A stretch of DNA of 64,000 nt, from the NCBI RefSeq assembly GCF_013409995.1, contig NZ_JACCBX010000013.1:106776-170775 (forward strand), in the 5' to 3' direction. The stretch's first letter is position 1, and every line of letters starts with the position of its first letter. Of this stretch, positions 17,738-26,351 are shown in pieces. The position numbers and the translations under genes were made by a program. Below the pieces are notes generated by a model. It saw only the letters and a program-made list of their open reading frames with translations, made no database searches and was not told where the DNA came from. The stretch is from Neobacillus driksii (GTDB taxonomy: Bacteria > Bacillota > Bacilli > Bacillales > Cytobacillaceae).

Positions 17738-19492
17738 TTAATCACCTTTAATCGGAAATGAAATTTTAATTACCGTACCCTCATTTTTCGTCGAACAAAT
17801 GATGAGACCATATTTCTCTCCATAAAAAAGTCTTATCCGCTCATCAACATTGCGTACACCGTGACCATTACTTGTTTGAGTATGTTGATTTTCTAGTTTC
17901 CACTTATTTAATTCCATTTGTACACGTTCATCAATACCCTTACCATTGTCTTCAATCCAAAACTCGCCTTGGCAGTTTGAAACCGTACCTCTAATCTTAA
18001 TCAGCCCTTCTTCATCATCTTTGTTTGAAAACGCATGGATTAAAATATTTTCTACGAGCGGCTGCAGAATTAGTTTAAGGACTTGATAATTATTCAGTTC
18101 TTCCTCTACATCTACTTCGAAAGAAAAACGATTATCAAATCTTATTTTCTGTATTTCCAGATAACTGATCACATGACGGATCTCATCTTTTACTTTCACT
18201 TCATAACCTCCATTAATGCTGATGCGCAGCAGCTTACCGAGGTTAATCGTCATTTTACTAATTTCCTTTTGCCCGTTTAAAGCGGCAAGTGCATTAATTG
18301 ATTCAAGCGTATTGTATAAAAAATGAGGATTGATTTGCTGCTGCAGAACTTTAAACTGAGCCTCTCGCTTTCGTTCCTGTTCTGTCTTAATGTCAGTCAT
18401 CAATTGTTGAAGTTTTCCGATCATGTTATTAAAGCCCTGCGAAATGTTTTGTAATTCTTGAAATTTAAATCTCCCCATTCGTTTGCTCAGCCTGCCGCTT
18501 TCAACTTGTTTCATTCGTATTAACAGTTCATGAATAAATAGAGAAATTCTTTTTAAATACAATAAATTAAATAAACCCGCGGTTAACACGGTAAACCCTA
18601 CAATGACTAACATGGTGTTTCGGATATTGACGATATCACTGGCAATTGTTTTCCAAGGCTTTATTGATACTAGGATGAGCTGTGAGTTACCTCCCGTTTC
18701 AAAACTAGAGGGTGTATAAGTAATCAAACTTTTTTCATTGTCCCATTCATCAGTGAGGTAACCACTTTTATTTGTTGGAAAATCAGAAAAACTTTGAATG
18801 TCCAGGGTTTTACCAATGTAATTCCGATTTAATGAATAAAGCACGGTCCCCTCTTTATTTACAATCAATTCATGGCTCGGACCTCCATAAATATTTTTAA
18901 AAATAGGATCAAATAAATCTAGTTTTACATGTAGTATTAAATAACCTAAATTATCAAGCGTGTTAAGATCCTTTATGACTCTTGATTGAGTTAGAATATA
19001 GTTCTGACTAAAAAAAAGGTTTTGATTTTCATATGGAGTTAACCAAACCGGACGACCTTTCTGCTGTAAAACCTCATCCAAAAACAAACTTGAACGAAGC
19101 GAGTCTAAGCTCGTAACCTTCTCATCGGTATAAGTAATCACATTCCCATCAAGCGTAAAAAGAACAAGATTATCAATCTGTGAATTACCATACATCTTTC
19201 CGGCGATTTCCTGCCGATCCCTATAAAATTCATAAATCGAGGTCGTATTTTGAGTATTTAAATAGTCCTGAATCGTACTTGATGAAACAAGATAGTCAGA
19301 AAATGAATTCACTTCAGAAACAGCGGCTAATAAATTTTGATCAACCGCCTTTAAAGTTAGGATCATGTGCTCACTAATATTCTTTTGTAATGTGGTGGAT
19401 GAAATTTTGTAAGAAACAACCCCTAGTATAATAATCGGAATTAACACAAAACATATAAAGGCTATAATTAACTTATGCTGAAATTTTAACAT
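17738..19492 (-). CDS. Sensor histidine kinase, YesM-like
   Basis: 584 residues. There is an N-terminal membrane helix, a long extracellular dCache-like sensing region (about 35-290), a second helix, a HAMP linker, and then a His_kinase domain with phosphoacceptor His390 in QQINPHFLYNTLESINA. The ATPase domain carries LVENILIHAF and WIEDNGKGID. It pairs with the adjacent AraC-type regulator. The gene for a sugar-binding lipoprotein lies 17 bases upstream, so the three proteins probably form one sensing unit. Confidence 0.92.
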   Translation of the reverse strand: MLKFQHKLIIAFICFVLIPIIILGVVSYKISSTTLQKNISEHMILTLKAVDQNLLAAVSEVNSFSDYLVSSSTIQDYLNTQNTTSIYEFYRDRQEIAGKMYGNSQIDNLVLFTLDGNVITYTDEKVTSLDSLRSSLFLDEVLQQKGRPVWLTPYENQNLFFSQNYILTQSRVIKDLNTLDNLGYLILHVKLDLFDPIFKNIYGGPSHELIVNKEGTVLYSLNRNYIGKTLDIQSFSDFPTNKSGYLTDEWDNEKSLITYTPSSFETGGNSQLILVSIKPWKTIASDIVNIRNTMLVIVGFTVLTAGLFNLLYLKRISLFIHELLIRMKQVESGRLSKRMGRFKFQELQNISQGFNNMIGKLQQLMTDIKTEQERKREAQFKVLQQQINPHFLYNTLESINALAALNGQKEISKMTINLGKLLRISINGGYEVKVKDEIRHVISYLEIQKIRFDNRFSFEVDVEEELNNYQVLKLILQPLVENILIHAFSNKDDEEGLIKIRGTVSNCQGEFWIEDNGKGIDERVQMELNKWKLENQHTQTSNGHGVRNVDERIRLFYGEKYGLIICSTKNEGTVIKISFPIKGD

Positions 19493-19509
19493 ATCGGCAC
19501 CTAATTCTT

Positions 19510-20745
19510 TTATTTAGCATTCGAATAGCGGTTAAACATCTTTTCTAGATTCTTAAGATAAACATCCATATTATGATCATAGTAAAACTGTGCTGTATAT
19601 TTTCGAAACTCTGATTCTGCAGCAGTTCCTCCTGCCCAGTAATGATTTGGCCAGTTTACTACTTGCCCGCTTACAACTTTTTCTCTAATTAAATGCCCTT
19701 CTTTATGGGTGTTTGTAACTCCTTTAACAGCACTGATCGAACCATCAAAATTGGAAATTCTTTGGGCATTTTCCTTTTTTATTAAAAACGCTAAAAACGC
19801 TTTCGCTTCTTCAGGATGTTTCGTATCAGCTGAAATGGCAAAGCCGATATCAACTCCACCCAATACATTTTGATCCGTTTGATTCGATACTGGAAATGGA
19901 AAAATACCATAATTTAAATAAGGATTCGACTTTTCGATCATCGTTAACGCCCATGTTCCCATAATGTACATAGAACCTTCACCGTTTGCAAATTTTTTAT
20001 TTACATCATAATAGCTGTCTTCAAAAGAATTTGGCTGCACATATGACAGCACAGTAAGGGTTTTTTCTGATATTTTTCTCCACCTTGGATCAGATACAAT
20101 TGAAAACTCATCCTTTTCCCAATAACTCGTTTCGAATTCATTTGCGACTAAGTTTAGATTAAAAATACTCGCCTGGTTCACATCTTTGTTAGGCATGACT
20201 AAAGCTGTTTTTCCATTAGACTTTAACTCTTCCAAAACTTCAACAAACGAATTCCAACTGTTAGGAACAGATAAATTTAATTCCTCGAAATGATCCTTAT
20301 TATATAGAACTCCTACCGCATTTTGCGTTAAGGCAGCACCGTACATCTTTCCGTTTATAAGATAACGACTTTGGATAGTGGGTTGGATATTTTTAATGAA
20401 GGGTTCATTTGATAAATCAAGCAGATATCCTTTTTCAGCTCTTACTTTATAATCTTGTTCGATCGGATAAGTAATAAAAAGATCTGGAATATCACCTCTT
20501 GCAATTCTTCCTTTTAACACTGTCATCGGTTCAGGTACAATGACCTGCTTAATCGTAACGTTAGGATGCAGCTTTTCAAACTCTTGAATAAGTTCATTAA
20601 AGATCACTTCTGTTTCAGGTTTCGGTGAAAAAAATTCAAGTTCAATCTTATCTTCTTTTATCAGAGATTGATTTAATTCATTTTCTGTACAACCCGCTAA
20701 CAAGAGAATGATAAGAATGGGAATGATAGAAAAAAATCGCTTCAT
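19510..20745 (-). CDS. Sugar-binding lipoprotein, probable sensor partner of the kinase
   Basis: 411 residues with a lipoprotein signal peptide (lipobox LLAGC) and a family 1 solute-binding fold (VPNSWNSFVEVLEELK, YIMGTWALTMIEK, NVLGGVDIGFAIS). It is the first gene of a three-gene unit with the YesM-like kinase and YesN-like regulator and has no permeases of its own. This supports a role in presenting a sugar signal to the kinase rather than in import; it could equally act as a second binding protein for the downstream importer. The start follows an AGGAGGG site. Confidence 0.85.
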   Translation of the reverse strand: MKRFFSIIPILIILLLAGCTENELNQSLIKEDKIELEFFSPKPETEVIFNELIQEFEKLHPNVTIKQVIVPEPMTVLKGRIARGDIPDLFITYPIEQDYKVRAEKGYLLDLSNEPFIKNIQPTIQSRYLINGKMYGAALTQNAVGVLYNKDHFEELNLSVPNSWNSFVEVLEELKSNGKTALVMPNKDVNQASIFNLNLVANEFETSYWEKDEFSIVSDPRWRKISEKTLTVLSYVQPNSFEDSYYDVNKKFANGEGSMYIMGTWALTMIEKSNPYLNYGIFPFPVSNQTDQNVLGGVDIGFAISADTKHPEEAKAFLAFLIKKENAQRISNFDGSISAVKGVTNTHKEGHLIREKVVSGQVVNWPNHYWAGGTAAESEFRKYTAQFYYDHNMDVYLKNLEKMFNRYSNAK

Positions 20746-20986
20746 ATACCCTCCTATATAATATCTTTCTAATACTTTTTTGTTTATTCTTTATATATAC
20801 TATAAATCTCACTGTTTCGCTAAACAATGTCTCCTTTTTCCAATTCCATGTTCACGAATTTGATAATTCAACTAAATTGGGGTTCTTATACATCAGCAAA
20901 AAGGTTTGTTTATGTACAAACGAAATCAAAAAAAAAAACGCCCCACCTGTATAAAAGTGGTTCGCCGCTTTGTTTTTATATATGGT

Positions 20987-21257
20987 TTAGAATTCTATAT
21001 AAACAGTCTTATCTCGATCATTAATTCCCCCATCTGGGCGAATGAATTCTGTAATCGCGCTCATTTCTGTTGCATTTAGAGAAAAATCAAAGATTGATAT
21101 ATTTTCAAGTTGTCGTTCAGGATATGAAGATTTAGGAATTGGGATGGCTCCTAGTTGATAATGACAACGTAAAATCAATCGTCTTGTTATGTTCGGCAGC
21201 AATCGTTCGGAATCGTTTCATTTTGTAAAACGGCATTTGCTCGAGCTGTCCTTTCTT
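20987..21257 (-). pseudogene. Aldo-keto reductase C-terminal remnant
   Basis: The minus strand encodes the last about 85 residues of an aldo-keto reductase: TIAAEHNKT in one frame, then a frameshift, then LILRCHYQLGAIPIPKSS, ENISIFDFSLNATEMSAI and DGGINDRDKTVY in another. The catalytic N-terminal half is absent. The upstream edge is replaced by a repeat-like sequence and the intron remnant. From 20746 to 20986 nothing recognisable was seen. Confidence 0.75.
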
Positions 21258-21286
21258 CTACTCTTGCACCCGTTACTTTAATAGCA

Positions 21287-21380
21287 ATAGGTAAGACTTT
21301 GATGTAATCTCCATCTTTTCCCCTGCTCTACACCCAACGTGCGATTTTCAACGCATTAGGCGTTCCATCTTAATCTCTTA
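21287..21380 (-). mobile_element. Degenerate 3' end of a group II intron (domains V-VI)
   Basis: The stretch aligns by eye to the 3' end of the full intron at 58402-61110. The domain V core is at 21331-21366 (ACGTGCGATTTTCAACGCAT against ACGTGCGACTTTCACCGCAT, one gap-free block with few changes), then a TTTTCCCC tract, then TAGGTAAG at the 3' terminus. No reverse transcriptase or 5' part remains. The sequence directly beyond the intron end, CACCCGTTACTTTAA, is a copy of the intergenic repeat found in the 47-63 kb region. Confidence 0.75.
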
Positions 21381-21439
21381 GACTAAAGCAATCAAATTAC
21401 AAACTTTACGAAACTTTAGAGCACAAAATCCAGATCGCT

Positions 21440-22336
21440 GGTGGGAAGCACTCTCTTATATGATTTACTCATTATGGGGTGGTTTAACTTCCTTTGGTTG
21501 ATTTCTTTGGACAAGGTAACGATAAATTAAGATTTAGTATGACTGTAGGAATTTTTGCAGTTGCAGCTGTCCTGCTTCTTCTTTTCGCTTTTAGTGGAAC
21601 AAGAGAAATTAGCAATTCACAGAAAGCTAAATCAATCTCAATTCGTGAAAGTTTTCGTGCGGTTAAAGGAAATTGGCCATGGATTACATTGGTTTTAGTA
21701 TTCATTTTCTATTGGATAGGAAACATGGCCAGAGCGTCAACAGTAATTTATTATAGTCAGTATAATTTAGGATATAAGAATTTGGCCTCTATTTTAAACG
21801 GTCTTGTGGTTGTTCAAATGCTTTCTATCACCGTGTTGCCATATCTAGTTAAACGCTTTATAAAGACCCCTACACAAATTATCGGATTGTCATTGGCAGC
21901 CTTGGGGCAAATCATTATTGGGTTCGCAGGAAGTAACATCACGATGATAATTATTGGATGGACAATAGCTTCACTGGGTACCGGTATAGCAGTACTTTGC
22001 CTTTTGCAATGCTTTCAGATACTGTCAATTATGGTGAGTGGAAAAACGGTGTTAGAGCCAGCGGATTTTTGACAGCAGTGGGAATTTCTTTCTGTATTAA
22101 GCTGGGTCCAGGATTAGGCAGCTTTATTCCTTCATTAATACTAGGTGCTGCTGGTTATGTTGCAAATGCTGAACAAACATCTCAATCATTAGCAGCAATC
22201 AAGTTTTGCTTCACTTGGTTACCGGCTTTTTTTCTTTGCTGTAGGTGCAATTATTATGTTTAAATACATTAAATATGAAAAAAATGAAAGCAAGATTAGA
22301 CAGGAATTGGAGGCAAGATTAAATACGAACGTTTAA
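21440..22336 (+). pseudogene. GPH-family sugar:cation symporter, frameshifted and truncated
   Basis: The plus strand encodes the second half of a MelB/YicJ-like glycoside-pentoside-hexuronide symporter. One frame carries VDFFGQGND, several hydrophobic segments and ASLGTGIAVLC. A frameshift near 21990 leads to PFAMLSDTVNYGEWKNGVRA, a diagnostic GPH motif, and a second shift near 22230 in a T-rich tract leads to the tail VGAIIMFKYIKYEKNESK ending at 22336. The first about six helices are missing. Together with the neighbouring aldo-keto reductase remnant it marks an abandoned sugar-use locus. Confidence 0.8.
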
Positions 22337-22369
22337 GTTTATACCCTTTACTAAAATCTTCATAACCAA

Positions 22370-22414
22370 TAGAAGAAGCAGGCTGCCCATTAACGGGTTC
22401 CTGCTTCTTCTTTT
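22370..22414 (+). terminator. Terminator after the GPH pseudogene
   Basis: GAAGAAGCAGG pairs perfectly with CCTGCTTCTTC over an 18-base loop, followed by TTTT. It probably also serves the convergent gene at 22443. Confidence 0.85.
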
Positions 22415-22442
22415 ATACCTATCTGCAAGAAACACCCAACTT

Positions 22443-23000
22443 TTAAAAATTTTTTACAAGCTTAATCTCATCATTTTTTGAGATGAATCCATTGATGCTT
22501 TCAAACTTTTTGTCTATTTTTAAATGATCTTGGTTCTCTATTACATATTTCATAAAAGAACAACAAAAGAGCTTACGTGCTATTCTTCCTTTTTCACCTA
22601 TTAAATTGAACCACCCTTGTCCAACATAAAAAGGGTTCGTTAGCATTTTATCAACAATAAAAGATATTCTTTCATTTTCTTCATTTGTTTCAAATTCTGT
22701 TTTTGAGGAAAGAGCCAATACAAAATAGTTTTTAAACTTATCTAATTCAAGTAATTGAAGATGGTACCTTTCATGGTGCTTTATATTAAATTCCTTCAGA
22801 ACCGTTTTAATACTTTTTTCAACATCTATTTCATATTTACCAGCATCTTTCAAAGTCGTTATACGCGAATCAAATATAGACAGTGTCATGATATAATGTG
22901 AAGCATAATTTTTTGGATCAAATGATTCTTTACCATTTAGCTTTTCATCGACCGGTGCAACAATAAATTTTTTATAGTCAGCAAAAAACTTTTCGTTCAT
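22443..23000 (-). CDS. Hypothetical protein, 185 residues
   Basis: Not recognised. The protein is charged, largely helical and soluble, with no signal peptide or membrane segment. Notable stretches are YASHYIMTLSIFDSRITTL and NPFYVGQGWFNLIGEKGRIARKLFCCSFMKYV (in part), with a Cys-Cys pair near residue 146. The ATG at 23000 is preceded by AAGAAGG. It stands alone, convergent with the GPH pseudogene. Clean start and length argue that it is expressed; no function is proposed. Confidence 0.6.
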   Translation of the reverse strand: MNEKFFADYKKFIVAPVDEKLNGKESFDPKNYASHYIMTLSIFDSRITTLKDAGKYEIDVEKSIKTVLKEFNIKHHERYHLQLLELDKFKNYFVLALSSKTEFETNEENERISFIVDKMLTNPFYVGQGWFNLIGEKGRIARKLFCCSFMKYVIENQDHLKIDKKFESINGFISKNDEIKLVKNF

Positions 23001-23323
23001 ACGGTATACCTTCTTTCATAAATTAATTGGGCTGGATGAATAAAATGATTCTGATCCTTTTCTGAGTTAAGGGAAGGTCTTCCTGGTGGAAAGAATTCAT
23101 TGGTTTTCCTATTTCATTAATCGTATGTCAAAACAACTTCGACGGACTGGAGATACTAGTTGCTATATATATTCATTTTTAAAAATTAAAATCCTGCTTT
23201 TTCTTCCATGAAACTACATTTTTCACTTTTTTTAATCAAAAAGTCCCATTCCTCGAGTATCTAATGGTCTATAACAAAACTACTATATTATACTTAATGA
23301 AAGAACAAAGGGAGCAAAAATCG

Positions 23324-23527
23324 ATGAATGTTGAATTGGATACTGAATCAAAACAGTGGATAAAGTCAAAAGGCAATCAATTGACCGTAAAGACGCTTGA
23401 GGTAAAGGCTTGTTGTGCTCCAGGTATTCAGGAACAAGTTGCAGTCCCTGGAAAACCTAAAACGTTAAACCAATTTAATGAGGTTATAATCGATAATTTT
23501 ATCTATCTATGTACAAAAAAGTATTAG
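23324..23527 (+). CDS. CC/Se-motif family small protein
   Basis: A 67-residue protein with the pattern WIKSKGNQLTVKTLEVKACC followed by APG, GKPK and a closing hydrophobic strand. This fits the CC/Se motif family, in which some members carry selenocysteine in place of one Cys; here both positions are Cys codons. The two-Cys site suggests a redox or metal-related role, which is inference. The ATG at 23324 is preceded by AAAGGGAG at good spacing; upstream in-frame starts lack a site. It is monocistronic. From 23001 to 23263 nothing recognisable was seen. Confidence 0.7.
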   Translation: MNVELDTESKQWIKSKGNQLTVKTLEVKACCAPGIQEQVAVPGKPKTLNQFNEVIIDNFIYLCTKKY

Positions 23528-23612
23528 AGGCAAGGAGAAACTTATACTTAAATTAACTGGTTTCGGTTTCTTTAAATCTATTTCCGCAAAACTTCAATGA
23601 GGAACCCCTATA

Positions 23613-23651
23613 AAAAAACAGCACCCATTCATTTAGTCGAATGGGTGCTTG
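23613..23651 (-). terminator. Terminator after cstA (bidirectional)
   Basis: AGCACCCATTC (23620-23630) pairs with GAATGGGTGCT (23639-23649). On the minus strand it is followed by GTTTTTTTAT. Confidence 0.9.
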
Positions 23652-23655
23652 TTAT

Positions 23656-25461
23656 TTATGCTACTTCTTTTTCCGATTGTTTTACTAATACATTTTGTGG
23701 AATCTTCCAAAGCTTAATCCATTTGTTAATTGAAGCAACCATAATTACTATACCAAGGATGAGCATGGTAATAGAAAGAATACCGTTTAATACACTGAAA
23801 CCAGCATTATCTGCATTGAAATAGACGTTTTTAACCATCCAGTAACCCGCTACCATTACGGTTACAAATAAATATGCTAGAGGGATTAGACATGTAAGCA
23901 TGTACCAGCGCTTTTCGGCAATCTTTAGGACTACTGTCGCTCCGACAATCAGTCCAATAGAAGCCATTAATTGGTTTGATACACCAAATAGTGCCCAGAC
24001 GGAGCTGATGTCCCCTGAGAAAAGAAGATATCCCCAGACGAAGCAGGCTAATGCACTGGCAAAGATATTTGCTCCGAGTGAATCTGTACGTTTTAATGGT
24101 CTAATAAAGTCTCCAAGGAAATCTTGAATAAGATAGCGAGCAACCCTCGTTCCTGAATCAATCGCAGTTAAGATAAAGACAGCCTCAAATAGAATGACAA
24201 ATTGATAGAAATAGGATGCTAATTTTGCAAAAAATGGAACTGCTGCGAAGATGTATGTCATCCCTACAGCGAGAGTAACGGCTCCACCTGTTCTTCCTTC
24301 AAGGTCCATTCCAACCTTTTCCTCGAGTTGGTTCAGTTCAACTGTCTCCATTCCAAGTGTTGCGAATTTCTCAGGTGTGGAATTGATTGCAAAATAATCG
24401 CCTGGCTGTAGAGAGATGGCAGCAATTAAAGCCATAATTGCCACTAAGCATTCAACAAGCATTGCTCCAAAAGCTACACCTTTAATGTCACCCCAGCGGC
24501 TGACCATCTTCGGTGTTGTACCAGACCCAACGAATGCGTGGAATCCTGAAATTGCTCCGCAGGCAATTGTAATCGAGATAAACGGCCAAACTGGACCAGC
24601 AACAACAGGACCACCGCCATTAATAAACTCTGTAAATGCAGGAAATTGAACTTCCGGGTTTACAATGAATACCCCGACGATCAATGCTGCGAATACCCCA
24701 ATCTTCATAAATGTACTTAAATAATCACGTGGTGCCAGCAATAACCAAACTGGTAATGCTGCCGCAAAAAATGCATAGATTGGCAGTATAAGAGCAAGCG
24801 TGCTTTTTTCTAGTGTTAGCAAATCTCCTAACCATGTACCTTGAATATTTGGTCCCCAAACGATTGCTGCCATGATTAGAATGAAACCAACAGTTGTAGC
24901 TAGTTTTAAATTGCCGGTCTTCTTATGGTATAATCCAACACCCATTGCAATCGGAATGGTGATTCCAACTGCGAATGTTCCCCATGGGTTTCTTTCAAGT
25001 GCACCCAATACAACCATTGACAGACCAGCCATCGTAATAGTGATGATGAATAACATCGCTAATCCTGTACAGAATCCAGCTACAGGACCGAGTTCTTCCT
25101 TTGCAACCTCTGATAAAGATTTTCCATCTCTGCGCATTGATGCAAAGAGAACGACCATATCGTGGACCGCTCCACCAATTACTGCACCAATTAACAGCCA
25201 AAGCAGGCCTGGTAAATAACCGAATTGTGCTGCCAAGATTGGACCAACTAAAGGGCCAGCTGCAGCAATCGCAGCAAAATGGTGACCAAATACAACCCAT
25301 TTATTTGTAGGTACATAATCTTGTCCATCTTCTAATTTCTGAGCAGGTGTCGGCTTTGAATCAGTAAGCTTCAAAACCTTTGCCGCCATAAAGGTGCCAT
25401 ATAAACGATAAACGATTAAGAGGATACATATTGAACCTATTACGATTGAAATCGCATTCAT
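23656..25461 (-). CDS. cstA: Carbon starvation protein A (CstA), Bacillus type
   Basis: A 601-residue polytopic membrane transporter whose family takes up pyruvate or peptides under carbon limitation. Visible signatures are DYVPTNKWVVFGHHFAAIAA, GPLVGPILAAQFGYLPG, LLAPRDYLSTFMKIG and SGFHAFVGSGTTPKM. It is shorter than the BtsT-type paralogue at 3028 and lacks a YbdD partner. The start follows GGAGGGAG. A cre-like sequence lies in its leader, and a LytS/LytT-type sensor pair is encoded directly upstream on the same strand, about 150 bases away. This parallels the E. coli BtsSR-BtsT pyruvate circuit. Confidence 0.93.
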   Translation of the reverse strand: MNAISIVIGSICILLIVYRLYGTFMAAKVLKLTDSKPTPAQKLEDGQDYVPTNKWVVFGHHFAAIAAAGPLVGPILAAQFGYLPGLLWLLIGAVIGGAVHDMVVLFASMRRDGKSLSEVAKEELGPVAGFCTGLAMLFIITITMAGLSMVVLGALERNPWGTFAVGITIPIAMGVGLYHKKTGNLKLATTVGFILIMAAIVWGPNIQGTWLGDLLTLEKSTLALILPIYAFFAAALPVWLLLAPRDYLSTFMKIGVFAALIVGVFIVNPEVQFPAFTEFINGGGPVVAGPVWPFISITIACGAISGFHAFVGSGTTPKMVSRWGDIKGVAFGAMLVECLVAIMALIAAISLQPGDYFAINSTPEKFATLGMETVELNQLEEKVGMDLEGRTGGAVTLAVGMTYIFAAVPFFAKLASYFYQFVILFEAVFILTAIDSGTRVARYLIQDFLGDFIRPLKRTDSLGANIFASALACFVWGYLLFSGDISSVWALFGVSNQLMASIGLIVGATVVLKIAEKRWYMLTCLIPLAYLFVTVMVAGYWMVKNVYFNADNAGFSVLNGILSITMLILGIVIMVASINKWIKLWKIPQNVLVKQSEKEVA

Positions 25462-25509
25462 TTCTCATTCTCCCTCCATTACTTCTTATACAATCATTAT
25501 CTTACAAAA

Positions 25510-25523
25510 TGAAAACGCTTTTA
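25510..25523 (-). promoter_or_regulatory. cre-like site upstream of cstA
   Basis: TGAAAACGCTTTTA matches the cre consensus with one mismatch (T for C near the end). It sits about 50-60 bases before the cstA start, compatible with CcpA repression in glucose. Confidence 0.5.
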
Positions 25524-25613
25524 TTTCATTTTCAAAATAACTTGCACAAATGGGAAGGTGAATTGCAAAAAACAACAGATGAAATACAATGATTGGAAAT
25601 AAAAAACTAAAAT

Positions 25614-26351
25614 TTAAAACCCTAACATCTGCTTCAATTCTTTTACATAGGTTCGGCTGACGGGAACCTTTGAGTCGTTTTTCATGATTAGATTATAGGT
25701 AGAGTTAAACCAAGGCTCTATCTCTACTATATGATCGATGTTTACAATGAAACTGCGGTGGACGCGAAGAAATTTGGTGTTAGGTAACTTTTTCTCTAAT
25801 ACGACAAGTGCCTCACTTACTGTGTACTTTTGGTCCATTGTTTCGATTGCGCACTTACCCTCACTGGATTCTAAATAAACAATGTCAGCATTGGGTAATA
25901 AAATAATTCTTTCATCGACAAGGACCGCAATTTTCCCATTTTGGATGTTATTCTCAGAGGAGTAAATGGGAAAATCATGATCTCCGATTTTCTTTATCTT
26001 TTTAATTTTTTTCAGAGTTTTATTAATCCGTTCTTCATCAAAGGGCTTTAATATATAATCCACCGCGTTTAATTCAAAGGCCTTAAGGGCAAATTCATCG
26101 TAAGCAGTAGCAAAAATAGTCGCTGGAGCTGGATTAAGGTTTTCTATTTGCTTCGCTAAGTCCAATCCGCTCTCATCAGCCAGTTCAATATCTAGGAAGA
26201 CAATATCTGGTTTTAACCCAAGAATATCTGCAATAGCATCCTCGACACAATCACTTTCACCTATGACGAACACCTGCTTGCTGCGTACCAGCAAGTATTT
26301 TAATTCATCTCTTGCTAATGGTTCATCATCCACTATGTAAGCTTTAAGCAT
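25614..26351 (-). CDS. LytTR-family response regulator (LytT/BtsR-like)
   Basis: 245 residues from the ATG at 26351. The receiver has DDEP near the N-terminus and phosphoacceptor Asp54 in PDIVFLDIELADESG (Asp57 counted from the TTG at 26360). The C-terminal half is a LytTR DNA-binding domain (IVYLESSEGKCAIETMD, LRVHRSFIVNIDHI). The ATG overlaps the kinase stop by 8 bases and is favoured over the TTG, which lies too close to the AAAGGAG site. LytTR regulators of this type respond to extracellular pyruvate in B. subtilis and E. coli; cstA next door is the likely target. Confidence 0.9.
   Translation of the reverse strand: MLKAYIVDDEPLARDELKYLLVRSKQVFVIGESDCVEDAIADILGLKPDIVFLDIELADESGLDLAKQIENLNPAPATIFATAYDEFALKAFELNAVDYILKPFDEERINKTLKKIKKIKKIGDHDFPIYSSENNIQNGKIAVLVDERIILLPNADIVYLESSEGKCAIETMDQKYTVSEALVVLEKKLPNTKFLRVHRSFIVNIDHIVEIEPWFNSTYNLIMKNDSKVPVSRTYVKELKQMLGF

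Noticed and set aside
23384..23420. Selenocysteine in the CC/Se-motif protein
   Set aside because: Both positions are ordinary Cys codons (TGTTGT); no in-frame TGA is present.
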